In this document: in pieces, positions 1-12,569 of the stretch
How the letters are laid out: every line of letters starts with the position of its first letter
Position numbering within the stretch: position 1 is the first letter of the stretch
NCBI GenBank assembly: GCA_965153455.1
Contig: OZ234494.1
Coordinates: 26,155,354 to 26,219,353, forward strand
Direction: 5' to 3'
DNA length: 64,000 nucleotides
Origin: Sphagnum compactum
Taxonomy: Eukaryota; Bryophyta; Sphagnopsida; Sphagnales
Notes under the pieces: model-generated
Told to the model about the DNA's origin: nothing
Databases searched by the model: none
The model's input: the letters and a program-made list of their open reading frames with translations, nothing else
Made by a program: the position numbers and the translations under genes

Positions 1-208
1 CTCACAGAAATCTGTTTCTTCAGTTTCACAATGTGCTATACCTTGAATGTATATTCAAGGAGATATAGCATCCCTTAAAATTCATGTTTGATGAAATGTG
101 AGTCCCCATCCTAAGTATCTACTCCCTAGCCGTTCCCTACAGAGGGAACTGCATGTAATGCAACTACACATGTCAAAGCAAACATTTAAACACAAATTCA
201 CACATTAC

Positions 209-3200
209 CTCAGAAAAATCTTCAATGAATTTCTCTCGAGCTTCTGCTGTTGCTGTAAGTTCTTTGTTGAGGACTTCAATGAACTGCAGAAGGTCATTTA
301 ATGAGTGCATCCACCATTTTTGGGTTAGGTCTTGATTTGGACTGCAGACACAAAATCATTTGGATGCTGCCTTCCATACAGACTCAAACTTTACTTTCTA
401 CTATCTTCACTTCTGTAAATAATTGTAAACAAGTTACCTGTGTAGTCTGATCTTCAGCTTGGACATTCTCAAATCCCGCATCTTCCAACATCTGCTGACA
501 GAAGAGGGAAACCATGAGCATTTTCAAATTACATCTCATTCTTTCATTTTTCAAACATAGTCACTCCAGCGACAAGACCCATGAATCCAGCAATACATTT
601 GCATGAGTGCTGATTGAAGATTCATTTGCCGTGGAAACTTTTATGGCAAATGCATAAGTACCACTTCTCAACTTCAGGCAACTGCTTATTTGGCAGTCCA
701 GTAACTTTTTTGTTAATTACGTTGTAGCTTGTCCTTCCACAGATTGGGTCCATTACCTGTCCATAGTGCTCCACACTGTGGAGGTCATAGCCACGCTGGT
801 CAATATAGGCAGCAAACTCTGGAGATGGTGTTGATGGAGATCTGCAGTAGTCGCTGATAAGCAATCGGCCTCCAGGCTTCAACCACTCATAGAATTTCTT
901 GAAAAGAGTGGGTTTGTCCTGTGATTCAAGTCTCCACATTGTTAATATCCTGTTACATCTCTCATGGCACATTGAGAAAGGACTTCAATAAATTTCCAGG
1001 ATGCAACAGGCACTAAAAAAACAAACATGAAAAAATTCTTTCATGCTAAACACAGTGGAAAATAGATGCAGTGTACCTGAATGTGCAGAATGGTGTCCCG
1101 GCTATAGATGACATCAAAACTGGATGGAGGAAAGTTCATCTTTGTGCAATCCCCAACTTCAAATTCAATTGCACATTTTCTTCCAATTGATCGTTCAAGG
1201 GCAAGTGAGATCATGTTGATGGAAAGATCAATCCCCACCACCTCCACATCATACTCTTCAGCCATGTAGAAATCCCCTCCTCCAATTCCACAGCCCACAT
1301 CTAGTACACGATCGCCTTCCTTGAGCTCCAACTTCTTAACAAACTCTTTGGTAGTTTCTGCCATCACATGGACACATTAAGCATACTATCAGCAGCTTGC
1401 AGCTTATGTTACACCGAGATAAATTCAAAAAGGTCTCTAAATTCAATGTGCTAGTCTTGTAACATCCCAAGATTCAAGATTAGAACCGCTTTCTCAGTAG
1501 TATGAGCACCGAGATTAGGCTGAACATAGAGTACATGCTTAGTGCAAAACAATGCTAACTGTGCCATTTACAATTTACTCCACAAACACTACAAGGAAGA
1601 TGAGGTTCACCTAAGCCCCCAGTGCTCACAAAGCCTTTGCCAAAGATTCGCTCGTAGCGTAGGATTCCTGTTTCTGTGTATTGGACTGTATCCAAGAAGC
1701 GCTGGAAGGATTTACCCTCCGGCCCATCCGCCTCAACTTTTTGCCACAGCCAACATACCTGGGTAAACACTCTGTCAGCAGGCAAGATGGTACTTTACCT
1801 CAATAAATGCCATCATTCTAATTACCAATCAAGAGAGACTTGACCAAACATATGCGCAGATTCTCCTACTTGATTTTGGTTCTTCTTGTTGCGAACATAG
1901 GCACCCACACACTTGCATCCAACCAACTGATATTCTGTGTAAGTCCCATCCTCTTCTTGAAAATGAGTTTGCTCAAACACCTGAAAGTTCCGATGGTCAA
2001 ATCTGCATTAGTGTTTCTGGCTCATGCTCCAGTGCACATGAAAGTGACTCTGCAAAAAAGTGTTGTATAGCAAGGGTGACAAACTAACTTGTCTCTGTTG
2101 TATGGCAAGGGTGGCAACTATAATGACATAGCAGCAACTATTTCCACTACAGATCAACATATCATGTACAGGGTTCTTTGGACATGACAGAATACACACA
2201 CAACCACAATGCATCTCACTGCATATCAGCTTTTAGGTTAAAACTATGGACTAGTCTGAAAATTTCCCAATTCCAGTATAATTAGTAAAACTGCAAACAT
2301 GATTAGAACACATCCTCCATGCTTTCTGCTAATCTGCTAGGATTATGAAATCAAACAGGAGACAAATGATGGGTGGAAAAAAGGCATGCAATGGGCTCAC
2401 TAAAAAGGAGAGAAATTGAACACTAATATACCTTGGTGTAGAAGCTGGGCTGGCGATAATGTGTGGGATTATTCTTACGCTTGTGATCCCCTGACTGATG
2501 GAAACATGATTCGCGGAAGAAAATGTAACCACCAAGTTTCAACCATCTGATGGTATTTCTGGCAAGGTCCTCCACCTGAGCCCCAGGCCAAGCAATTGTG
2601 AGTAGGCCAATGACCAAGGACAAAGTACTTTGGAACTTTCATCAAACTTTTTATGAGCACCATGAGTGTCAGAAGACCGGACATAAATAGTAGTAAGATA
2701 ATATGAACATGACTCCTCTCACCACTATATACCAATGATCCAACATGCCAGAAGCAATACTTCAGTGTTGCTAAGAAGATAATACCTGCATATAGAAACT
2801 GACTGAAGAATATCAAGAAGCAGAAGAATCTGATGATGCAATCTATCAGCTGATTAAAACACTGTGACCTAACATCAAACGCTCTTGGTTACACCCCCCA
2901 AATTGTGAATCAGAGGACTGATTGGTTACCAGTCAACAAAAAGCACACAGTTTGAAGCACATAATGTTTCAACCAGAGAGAGACACACAGAGAGAGCAGG
3001 GGGGGGGGAGGGATAGGTGTGGTTTCTACCTCATCATCAGACAAGTACATGAGAAGCCAGTTGGAAAAAACAATGTCAGCAGAAGCTTCAGGTATCTTCA
3101 AGTCTAGAGCTGTCACATCTGCACACTTGAATTCTGTGTTCTTGTAGTGCCCATTTACTTCTTCATTCTACACATCACAAATTCCACACATAGATAGATA

Positions 3201-4452
3201 AGTACGCATTCCTGGTGGTCACCTTGCCTTACATACTTCCCAATCCATGATACACCCCAAAAATTTTCATGGGTCACATAGTATTAAGTCCAGGGAGGGT
3301 TACCAGCTAAGTAGAAGAGAAGCACCACACACCTTCTTGATGAGGTTGTCCATAAAGTCCATGGCCAACACATGGCCAGCAGTTTTGGCGAGCTCTCCTG
3401 TGAACCGACCAATTCCAGCTCCAAGCTCAATGATTGATTTGCCATTGAAAGGTGGTAGCAAAGATAAAATCTGCACCACAGTAAGTATTCTCTCAAATCT
3501 TAAATGTTACACTTCCAGTACAAATGTTCCATGTCGTGCACTGTCTATTAGATCACCAGGACAAGGATCCAAGCCGTATCAACAGCAGACGGAACGAGCA
3601 TGTACCTCAGGCCTCTCTTCTTGGTCGAGCTTAGAAGCTTGCGAATCCAGCATCATTGCCTCTACGCTCGGTACTATCGAATGCTCCTTCCAGTAGTTCA
3701 GCTGCGAGGTGCGCTCAGCTGCAACGTCCACTCAGTAGACGACACGGGGATTAGGATAAAGAAAAGAAAAGAGAGAAAAACACCGAACTTGCAACGATTT
3801 CAACTCGCTGAGAAGATACAGAAGAAGGTACATTATTCAACGAGTTCCAAAACATAATACGGCTTCAGAACAATCAAGGTGAACAAAGCAAGGAAGATCG
3901 CACGACATACGCTGTGTTCCAACACAAAACGATGCCTGAAACAAGATCAATATGAACACAGCAAGGAAATCACGGAATGAAAAACATGAGAACTCGAGTC
4001 CTAAGGAACGAAAACAGGGCAAGACTGGGAAGGGAAAAACAGAGACAATGCAGGCCACAGTCGACTCTCGGTAACGAAATCCCGGAAGGAGCGGTCGGAT
4101 GAAGGGAAGCAAAGACACCATGCCAGCCAACACGATGCCATCAAGAATGATCTTCCAAACAGCAAATCGCAATTATGCCGCACACATGTAGCGCGTGCGC
4201 TTAAGGTCTCGACAGACGAATAAAAGAAAGAGAGAGAGAGAGAAAGAGGAAAATTCCTTTCAACACGCTGAGATGACGATTGCTCCAAGTAGCATTCATG
4301 CATGCAAAAATAGTGAAATAGCTAGAAAAACTTCACTGTTCACAAACATCATGAAAAGCCAGAAACACGGACGCGCGCGCATAGTTTCAACGAGAGAGCA
4401 AGAGGAGCATAAATCCGAACTCCTTTCGCTTACAGTTTCGGTCGAAAGCCAT
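209..4452 (-). CDS. PEAMT: Phosphoethanolamine N-methyltransferase (partial, 3' end off window)
   Basis: It catalyses the S-adenosylmethionine-dependent methylations of phosphoethanolamine to phosphocholine in the cytosol. Coding exons on the minus strand, 5' to 3': 4452-4434, 3730-3606, 3470-3333, 3167-3030, 2575-2432, 1980-1870, 1758-1611, 1357-1077, 918-757, 491-438, 283-209. Their phases match, giving 465 codons. The protein shows the plant tandem two-domain layout: an N-terminal SAM motif [15 protein letters not shown] (about residues 62-76), [23 protein letters not shown], then a second SAM motif [16 protein letters not shown] (about 292-307) and SRDTILHIQ. It aligns by eye with Arabidopsis NMT1 almost throughout. 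The last roughly 25 residues are missing; their exon is not in bases 1-208, so it lies left of the window. The 19-nt first exon (MAFDRN) is my inference from a GTAAGC donor and matching phase; the other exons are strongly supported. Confidence 0.95.
4227..4243. repeat. (GA)n microsatellite in methyltransferase intron 1
   Basis: A short pure AG dinucleotide run lies inside the inferred first intron (3731-4433), about 190 bases from the 5' splice site. It reads as CT on the coding strand. Similar runs sit at the 5' ends of several other genes in the window. Confidence 0.8.
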
Positions 4453-5110
4453 GAGCGTGCAGAAGCAAATCTTCGCTCCTCTTCTTTTCTTGCCGTGCAA
4501 TAACAAGAAACCGGCCGGCGTTACCGCAAACGAAACACAGACTGTGCTTCAGGCTCACCAAAACCAAAATCCGTCACTCCTGGAGGAAGGATTTCAGGTT
4601 AGAGATTTTATGAACCCGCACGAGTTGGCAGAAAGCTTTCCGGAGTCCTGTACTCTCTCTCCCGCGAATGTCAAGCGCCTTCGATGGCAATGCGGGTTCG
4701 TGAAAACGTACGTGAACGCTTATTGTTGCTCTTCCCCTTCTGCAGCATTACCGAAACAACAGCTTGGAAGGCGCACCGCACTGTAAGTGCATTAGTTCTC
4801 ACTCGAAGCTGCTGCACCTTCCGCATTCATGCGCATGAATCGCCGAGCACGCAATGCAGATCTCTCGACAATACTCTCGACAATTTGTAGCGCGCGAGAG
4901 CCCCGCGAGAGCGAAAGTGTCCCGTAGGGGAATGAGACGACCGCGCAGGCGAAGCCCGCGGATACATCGCGGGTGGGTGGGACCCGGAGGCCGGACCCGG
5001 GGGAATCTGATGCGACTCGCTGATTCGTAGGGTGGTGGGAGGAGCGGGAATCTAGGGTTTCTGACCACGCATTTCGCCAACGACAAACTGGGGGATGTCT
5101 TTTTCAACCA
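4453..5110 (-). promoter_or_regulatory. 5' flank and probable 5'UTR/promoter of the methyltransferase gene
   Basis: This stretch is clearly richer in GC than the DNA on its left-to-right continuation after 5110, where composition turns abruptly AT-rich. It directly precedes the inferred start codon at 4452 on the minus strand. Open frames here do not resemble any protein family and I take them as chance. I see no clear TATA box. Plant homologues carry a conserved upstream peptide frame in the 5' leader; I could not recognise one. Confidence 0.4.
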
Positions 5111-6899
5111 CACCGGATCTCATCCAATTGATTTTGCAATCCATCCGTTTGTTAACAAACTTGGACTCTCTCGGATTTCAATTACTAATTGCTCTACAAG
5201 GTCTAATTGGATGAAGATTGTTTCGTTTCTTCCACTATTTGAGCAGTGGGGGGCCCTTGTGCTGTTGGGCCAAGGACATTAAACCTCATGTAAAAACCTC
5301 CAACAAGATTCATAGTGCATTTGGAGGGACACTTAACAAGCAAAAGAACCCAAAGGGCCATTTTCCAAAACTTGCACTAAATGCTCACACTTGCACATCT
5401 TTCATTTTTGTGAAATGCCACACATAGTTTTTTTAATAAAAAATCCCATGATACCCAACAAGTAGGATATGACACGATTTTAAAAAAAATATTTTTAAAA
5501 TATATATTTTAAAAATCCGCTCTTATTAATTCAATCGCTTTTCCTTGATTGATTCATTAGATTAAAAAAATTGCAAAATTGCCAACATGTATGCCGCCCT
5601 CATCTAGGGCTTTTCAACAATATCAAAAGTGAAGCAAGGAGCTCCATGGTTTGGGAGGGTTATGGTGTGATCACATGCTAACTAACCAACACCTCTCTTC
5701 TTAATATATAAATGTCACATTGAAGAGCCTAAAATGATGAGTTCAAACCAATGTTGGTTGGCTATTTGATGAGTGGGAGTTTGCAATTTGGACAAGTTAC
5801 ACATGGAATGAAGAATTTTGTTCTTTTGGACAAGTTTTACATACAAAGAGTTACCTTGATGACATTGTGGTTCTCAAGTTTCAAAACCAACCCTTATGCC
5901 TAAGGTGAACCAACACCCACATTGCTACCTTCATCATTTTGAGTAAGGCTTCATAGTGGCCATATTAAGCCCAAAAAATGCTAGATTTGAACTAGAGACC
6001 GTGGTTTAGTCTAAGCATGGGATATTTCTAATATTTAGAAATAATTTTAGAGGATTTTGAGATTTACACCATGGTACCAACATGCTTGAAGGGGGTGTTA
6101 TTTAGTGTTGGGTGGTAATTTGATTTTTGAAAGAACCATGGTTCTAGTTTTTGTAAATATCAAAATTTTAAGAAATTGAGGTTTTCAGGAAAAGAAAATT
6201 TTAAATTTATAAAAATCATATTTGATTTCGATTTTTTTCAAAATTCATTCTTTTTGGTTCCTCAAAAATCGGTTATTTCAAAAGCCAAAATTAGATTATT
6301 ATATTGTATGGTTTTTTACCTTAAAAAACCTTGACATTTAAAAATCATTGAGAATTTTAAATTGATTCTTTAACATAAAAGGTGTTATCAATTTTGCAGC
6401 AAGGAGTTTCAATAAAAAAAATTTCATGTACAACATACGATGATCACTTCTTTGTAACCTAAGGTGCCTCCAAGTTAACACCCGATTAACAATGGGTAGT
6501 AGTAGCAACAACAACATCAACAAATTTGCTTGCCTCACACAATTTTTCTAAAAAAATGCAAAATGCAATATCAATATCAAATGTTTTATCTCAAGCGGTT
6601 ATTTCCAAGTTTCTTGAAATCGCCTATACAATACCTATACAAGTGGCAAGTTAAACCATGTATAAAAACATCCAACCCAAAGTCTTGGAGAAAAATTCAA
6701 ATAGCCACATCAACTCATGATTGTTTCTTAAATGTAGAACAAAAATTAACCATTTGAAAATTTCAATTTGCAATCTACATTATTGTAAATTGGTCAATAT
6801 ACATGCAAGGGAAAGGATGTGTTTCATCTTTATTTGTGATCCAATAATTCTCGAAATTTGTCATGCAAGCAAACCCATCACACATAACATAGCTTCATG
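5111..6899. other. AT-rich spacer without recognisable genes
   Basis: Strongly AT-rich sequence with many short homopolymer runs. Only short open frames without family resemblance occur in it. I recognise no RNA gene or transposon domain. Confidence 0.6.
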
Positions 6900-7675
6900 T
6901 TTCTTCCACCACTATAGAGAGCATTTGATGTCTTTAACATCAACATGAACCTTTTGAATTGCAAAATCTCTTGAATGATGTGCTCCTTTGTTAATTCAAT
7001 ATTGGAATCCACCATTTAAAAGATGTCCAAGCTATACTTTACATCTATATCCATAGGACTAGATTGTGAATTAATAGGAGAGGCAAAAGGTAATGGATGT
7101 AAGTGTTCATAACACTTTATCAACATTGGGACCTTTTATCATAATCCCACACAAGTTCAATCCCCTCTTGATTACCAATGAAAAAATACATTAAACAAAG
7201 ATTTTTGTATTGTGGATCTAAAATAAAACACAAATGTTATGAACCTTTCTAGGTTCAAACATTTGCAAGAATGACACAAAAGGGAGCAAAAGACAAATCA
7301 CATGTTTTCTGGTATTCACATTCAATTTTGACAATTTAACATCATAACCACTAACCATGTCATCATCCACTATGCTTTAAAATTCATTGAATGATCCATC
7401 CACCGAATGGCAATGTCTCTTTGAAACTTCAAAACCATAGCATTTTGTTGCATGCAAAACATTGTTAAGCAACCAATGTCCATGTGCTTGTTTAAAACAC
7501 ACATGGATACAACTAGAAAGAGGTTGTACACAACTAATAGCGCAACTTGCCATGCTAATGGTGGAGGAATTCAACTAGCAACACAAGGCCCTTTTTTATG
7601 GCTATAACAAACATATTTTATTATGCCCATTTGGAAGAGAACCCCAAATAGGCTTTAAAGGTGAAGGGTAAGGTC
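6900..7675 (-). pseudogene. Decayed C-terminal part of a hAT-like transposase-derived protein
   Basis: Minus-strand fragments in shifting frames resemble the C-terminal half of BED/hAT-type transposase-derived proteins that are common in plant genomes. Visible pieces are a stretch like KQAHGHWLLNNVLHAT near 7440-7510 and, after a frame change, one like FVSFLQMFEPRKVHN near 7240-7300. The order fits a continuation of the piece at 9282-9886. Frameshifts and stops break it repeatedly, so it cannot make a protein. Assignment is from memory of family motifs and is moderate at best; boundaries are approximate. Confidence 0.4.
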
Positions 7676-9281
7676 AACTTTCACAATAAAGAGTTCATGT
7701 GCATTATTGAACTTCCCTTTTGATTGAAAGATTCATTACAAACAAAGACAATACATCACTTTTTTTTTACTAAAAATGTATACAAAAATTAAAATTTCAC
7801 ATACCTTAATCAATGACTTTGCATGTGCGATTTCCTCATTAGAAATAATTACATCACATCCATGTTCCTTAGTTTTGTAAATTGTTAATATAAATCAAAA
7901 CCTCACACTTCACTTCCTTTTAAGCTTCCTCACTCTAACAAATTTGATTCACAAATATTTGAAATCACAAAATTATCTATCATTGTTTGAAATGAAAGAA
8001 TTTTTTATTGACATTTCTACTATCAAATAATTATACAATTGTTTGAGAAATTGCTTAGTCTACAATTACTAGAAGGGGACATGCACAATTGGGGTTTTGC
8101 TTTTTGGAGACAAAACCCAAAGACTTTGTTTTTGTTATCTTCTAAATACAAAATCTACACAGAATAAATTTAAGTGCAAAATATTTGATAATTCAAATTA
8201 TGCTAATTTTCATGGTGGTGGTGATTTTTCACATGCATATGTAATTATGCATCAATATTTTGGTAAAAAATAAAAAATGTAGAATATGAATACATAAAGT
8301 TTTATTACAATTTGACATGCTTTTTTATATAATTATTTTTTACACATGTTGCTGACATTTAGGGCCACCAAATTTAAACCTAGTGAATACAAAAAATCAA
8401 CCAAATGGCAAAAAAAGAGTCATTATCCTTGAAACCTTTTTTAAATGGATTTTATAACCTTCAAAATTCTTGTAGCATATATTCTAATCAAATGCACTAT
8501 ATGAACATTACCAAATATAGATGTATGCATTATTTATCCATGAAAGAAAATTTGAAGAAAATTTCATTATTTAATACTTTTTTTATTCCTTAAAAATGAA
8601 AATGTAGTTAAGACAAGGATTCAAATTATTTAAAAAGGCTCAAAAGTACATCTACATTGTATTCAATCTATTCTTGAATTCTTTTTATTAGATTAACATG
8701 ACATCATTATAATTATAGTCATATACTAGTTCATTATATAATGGAGTTCTAAATGTAATAAAAAACCAATATAGTCTTTTTTAATCCTTTTTTTTTGTTA
8801 AACTATCCTTTTTGGTACCCCAACCATGAATGTCCCTAGAACAAACATTATAAAATGTAACACACAAATCTAATTCTAAAACTATTTCTACATTTCAATA
8901 TGAGATCAATGTCTTTGAAATAGATTACATACAACTTTAAACAAATGTTTTGATTTAATTCCCCCCCCCCCCACCCATTATTTCCAAGCCATCAAATAAA
9001 CATTGAACTCTCAAAACTAGAATTTGTTTTGCTCAACAACTTTTTAGACCTAATATTCACATCAAACATTAAAAAAATTAGGTGATTGTAATTAGAAAGA
9101 CAAAAAACAACCACAAACCAAATTTTAAAAGATTTTTTTTCAAAGCACAACCTTCAATCACAAAAATGAACTTTCAATGGAAAAACTTAATCCAACAAAA
9201 GTAAGGAAAAATTATAAACCCAATCTTGACAAGAATTAACAATTTTTGTGCTTATAAACCTACATCTATACATGCCTTGGT
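7676..9281. other. AT-rich stretch between the two transposase-like fragments
   Basis: This interval separates the two hAT-like remnants. It contains homopolymer runs, including about twelve C at 8961-8972, and no recognisable coding motif. It may be eroded transposon sequence or a later insertion. Confidence 0.5.
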
Positions 9282-10299
9282 TCATTTTTGGCACCCTTTC
9301 TTGGATTTCTTGGGCCAAGTAATGCATTTTTGAAAATTGGTTTGAGCAAATTTGATTGAGATTTCATGCAAACCAAAAGAAACCTTCTCATTAACTATTC
9401 CATATTGGTATGCCTTTGACATGGCATGCCCAAAACACATACCTTGGAATGCCTCCTCCAACCCAAACTCTTGCAACTTACTACACATTTTAGATTAGTT
9501 GTCATTGTTCCCAAATTAAAACCCTCATCCTTGACATAAGTAAAGGATTTTTTCATCAAGTACTACTTTCAAGGAGAGCCTAAAGTTTCAGTGCCATGGC
9601 ATGCCCAATTGTCTTACTAGTCTCAAACAAATCAATTGTGATGTGTTGCACTAAGAAAATTGACCACAAAGGCAAAAACGTCATTGGCACCCATTAGCAT
9701 CTACAAATCGAATATCAACGTGGTTGACAAACATTCAAACAAAACAAGCAATACATATAGTTCCTTTGTGCTTTCAACCAAATTTGGTAGCACTTCATCC
9801 CTAAAGTTTTTCTTCGAAGGAAACACAATATGAGGACTTAAAAATAGCCCTAATTTTTGGAACCACACGCTTTCAATAATGCGCAATTATTAACAACTTT
9901 TTGTAATGAAGAGGGCCATATCTTGAATAAATACCTAATGTTGCTCATGATCCTTCTTGAAAGGATTTATAAACCCGAAGAAATTGGATATGACATTTTA
10001 ACTAAATGTAATCCATTTTTTGGTTAGATGTTAAACCAACTAACCTCTTACATTATTGGAAACTTTTTTAGACAAATTTTGAGCCAAATTGTCATGCTTA
10101 GCATCAACATGCTTTCACAATGCCAATAGCCTTGAAATACATAATCAACCTTTTTTGACACTAATTTTTTTTGAGTAAAGATTAAAAGACCAATTGTTTC
10201 ATTGTAACATACAATGAAACACATGACTTGGGCATTGATAAGGTCTAGGTGCTCCATCATTGACACGAAAAAAGTTCTAGGTGAAGCAAGTGATTCCAA
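9282..10299 (-). pseudogene. Decayed hAT-like transposase-derived gene, N-terminal and central part
   Basis: Reading the minus strand across several frames gives, in family order, FRDEVLPNLVESTKELYVL (9735-9810), NDVFAFVVNFL (about 9650-9690), a piece like TIDLFETSKTIGHAMALKL, a VKDEG motif (near 9530), then LEEAFQGMCFGHAMSKA and KCITWPKKS (9290-9470). These are recurrent motifs of plant hAT-superfamily, transposase-derived proteins. Frames change several times and stops interrupt, so this is a dead copy. The segment 10048-10299 is an open frame in the same direction that plausibly belongs upstream. No terminal inverted repeats or 8-bp target duplications were found. Transposase origin is inference. 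Confidence 0.5.
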
Positions 10300-10714
10300 G
10301 GTTTCAAAAATTTAACTTGTGTTTATAGGTACTTAAGAAGGTTGACTACAATTGGCAAACCACACTTTTTGGTTCATTTCCAAGTGATACAAGTGGTGCC
10401 TTTAATGCCTAATTTGGTTTTTGCTTGTTGGCATCCAATGTATTTGATGTTCTGGCAAATACATTGATGTTCTCACCATTGATTTTATCATTATTTTCAG
10501 TAGTCATAGGCAATGCAACAAACATTTCATTAAAGTATGATCTACCATCACCAAAATCCATTTCAACTTGTGAATATTATAAATTCACATCACAACCTAA
10601 ACACTAAACACTTAAACTTGTACAATTAGAATTCTTCAATGAATTTAATTCAACATGAAAACTTATAATCACCAAAAAAAAAAAAGTTACTTGCTCACAA
10701 TTTTGTGTCACATG
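10300..10714. other. AT-rich spacer
   Basis: I see nothing recognisable here; it lies between the transposase remnant and the plastid insertion. Confidence 0.5.
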
Positions 10715-10723
10715 TTGCATAAA

Positions 10724-10873
10724 GCTGAAATTGCTCGTGTAGAATGGGCTAGAGAGGGTAGAGTTCCTCTACAAACTCTTCGAGCTAGAATTGGTTATCG
10801 TTACTATCTGGCTCAGACTATTTATGGAGTACTAGGAATAAAAGTTTGGATATTCCAAGATGAAAAAAGTTGA
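10724..10873 (+). pseudogene. rps3: Plastid rps3 3' fragment
   Basis: About 49 codons of the S3 C-terminal domain without an internal stop. It lacks the rest of the gene and has no nuclear transit peptide, so it is a fragment. Two residues in the usual RIDYCYY stretch are changed (RIGYRYY here). The codons next to them look otherwise intact, suggesting a fairly recent insertion or plastid-lineage differences. Confidence 0.85.
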
Positions 10874-10975
10874 TCCTTTCGATTTCATTTTTTATATAAA
10901 AATATTGAATTTTTCCAATTTTTATCGTTTCCAAACTCCACTTATAATCTTATTAACCATTCCAACAAAATTGCT

Positions 10976-10984
10976 ATGCTTAGT
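10976..10984 (+). pseudogene. rpl16: rpl16 exon 1 remnant
   Basis: Nine bases coding Met-Leu-Ser, immediately before a GTGCGAC group II intron boundary. It is recognisable because plastid rpl16 has this unusually short first exon and because the rps3 end lies upstream. The rest of rpl16 is absent. Confidence 0.75.
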
Positions 10985-11066
10985 GTGCGACTCGTTCGAA
11001 TCGTTGTTTTTTTGAGTCAAATGAATCAAAAATCGAAAAGCAGAACAACTTTAATGGAAATGAAAA

Positions 11067-12569
11067 AATTCCCCAAGAAATTTGAACCTTGACATCTCTA
11101 AAAAGACAAAACTCAAACAAACAATGCACATCCTAAACCCTACGTCACCAATATCTATCACAAATCATAAACTCACAGAAAATTTGAAAACCCAAGTTTA
11201 GGTTTAGGATTCTTACTAACTACCAAAAATTATTTGCTCCAATCTTTGAATGCCTCATGAAACCTTCAAAAATGAAAAAAAGATGTTTACCATTACCACC
11301 AATGGTACTCACAACTAAATGTAATGAAAGAACCAACCACAACAAGTTACAAGTTGAACTGCTATTCAAAAAATCTCACGATGTTTTTTGGAGTGGTGGT
11401 TTTCTTTTCATGGTTCTTTCCACAACTCACCTATAATGTTTCCTTACGATGCCAATATTTTGAAATTTTCATCTCCAACAATAAATGGGTATTTGCCCAA
11501 ATATATAACTATCAGAGGTTTGTTCTTATTTTTAATAAGAGCCCAACAATGCTATTATTAACAAAGCGAGCCAAGAAATTGGCAACCAAGGGTTTTGATT
11601 ATACATGAAAATGATTAATAAACAAGCCTTGATCATTCTCAAAATCCAATCGTTTAATACCTCGTGTTAGATTTAAAAAAATTCATAAAGACCATGCTCC
11701 CTCCATTATGAAAAAAATAAGAACTAAGAACCAATAAAAAATAGTCTATAATATAATCTTAAGTAAACCTAAACAAGAAAGTGGCTATGTCACAAGAGCC
11801 TATATCCCAATTGTCACAAGAAGGCACCATGTATATTTTTGAGAAAATCCAGATTTGCATAGAAATTTAAATTGATCCTTAAAGAAAAATTTCCAACCAG
11901 ATTGCAACTACCTATGGTAGAAAGGCCAATGTCCAAACACTTAGTGGTGTGTAAACCTTTGTTTTTTTATTGAATGATCAATTGGCAATGCTTTTCAAAG
12001 ACCAAATGTAAGTTGATTATGGACATTCCCATGATGTTTTGAATTGCTTAAGATGGTGAAGAAACATGTAACTTATGGCCAGTCAAAGTGAAAGGGGTCA
12101 AACATTCCATAAAAATTGGCTATGTACACCTCTTTCTTGCTATCAATATAACTTTTTTGCTATGAATGTACCCTTGTTTTTGCAGAAGAATATGCAACCT
12201 ACCTCCATCCTTGGAATGATTTTTTTCCCAAAGCAAACATTCATCTCCCTCTAACATTCACAAAATCACCATAATGTTCTAGATGCATCTAGTTCGATCG
12301 ATCGGTCACCAAAAAATCCCAAGAACGTTCAACCTTAAACCTAAGTTCGCTAAACCCTAATTTGTCAAATGTTGTTGTGTAGAAAAACTGCGAGTGCCAA
12401 ACTCCATTCTTGCTTTCCTTGCTCTCCTCATTGAACTACATTCTAATTATTTCTTTCAAAAAATTAGGCTTGCAAATCCTCTTTGGGAAGTAGTGATCAA
12501 GATACAAAATGTTGAATTTGCTTCCTCCTTATGCTGCTCAAAGCTCTTCAAAGCTGCTAGTCATTGGCT
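11067..12569. other. AT-rich spacer
   Basis: No gene, RNA or element recognised. A 94-codon open frame (11324-11608, plus) has no family resemblance and biased AT-rich codons; I treat it as chance. Confidence 0.5.

Larger units (their letters stand above)
10715..11066 (+). other. Nuclear insertion of plastid DNA (NUPT): rps3 3' end, rpl16 exon 1 and intron start
   Basis: An open frame ending at 10873 carries [19 protein letters not shown] and then [17 protein letters not shown], the C-terminus of plastid ribosomal protein S3, with the stop codon in the expected place. After a 102-base spacer comes ATGCTTAGT at 10976-10984, the tiny first exon of plastid rpl16. It is followed directly by GTGCGACTCG, the 5' end of its group II intron. 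This gene order, rps3 then rpl16, is the standard plastid ribosomal cluster. Surrounding DNA is nuclear-type AT-rich spacer, so this is a plastid fragment inserted in the nucleus. The left edge lies near 10715-10725. The right edge near 11066 is uncertain. Confidence 0.85.

Noticed and set aside
1-208. Search for the last methyltransferase exon
   Set aside because: No frame matches the expected DYDDIVNGW and WGLF ending, so the exon must lie left of the window.
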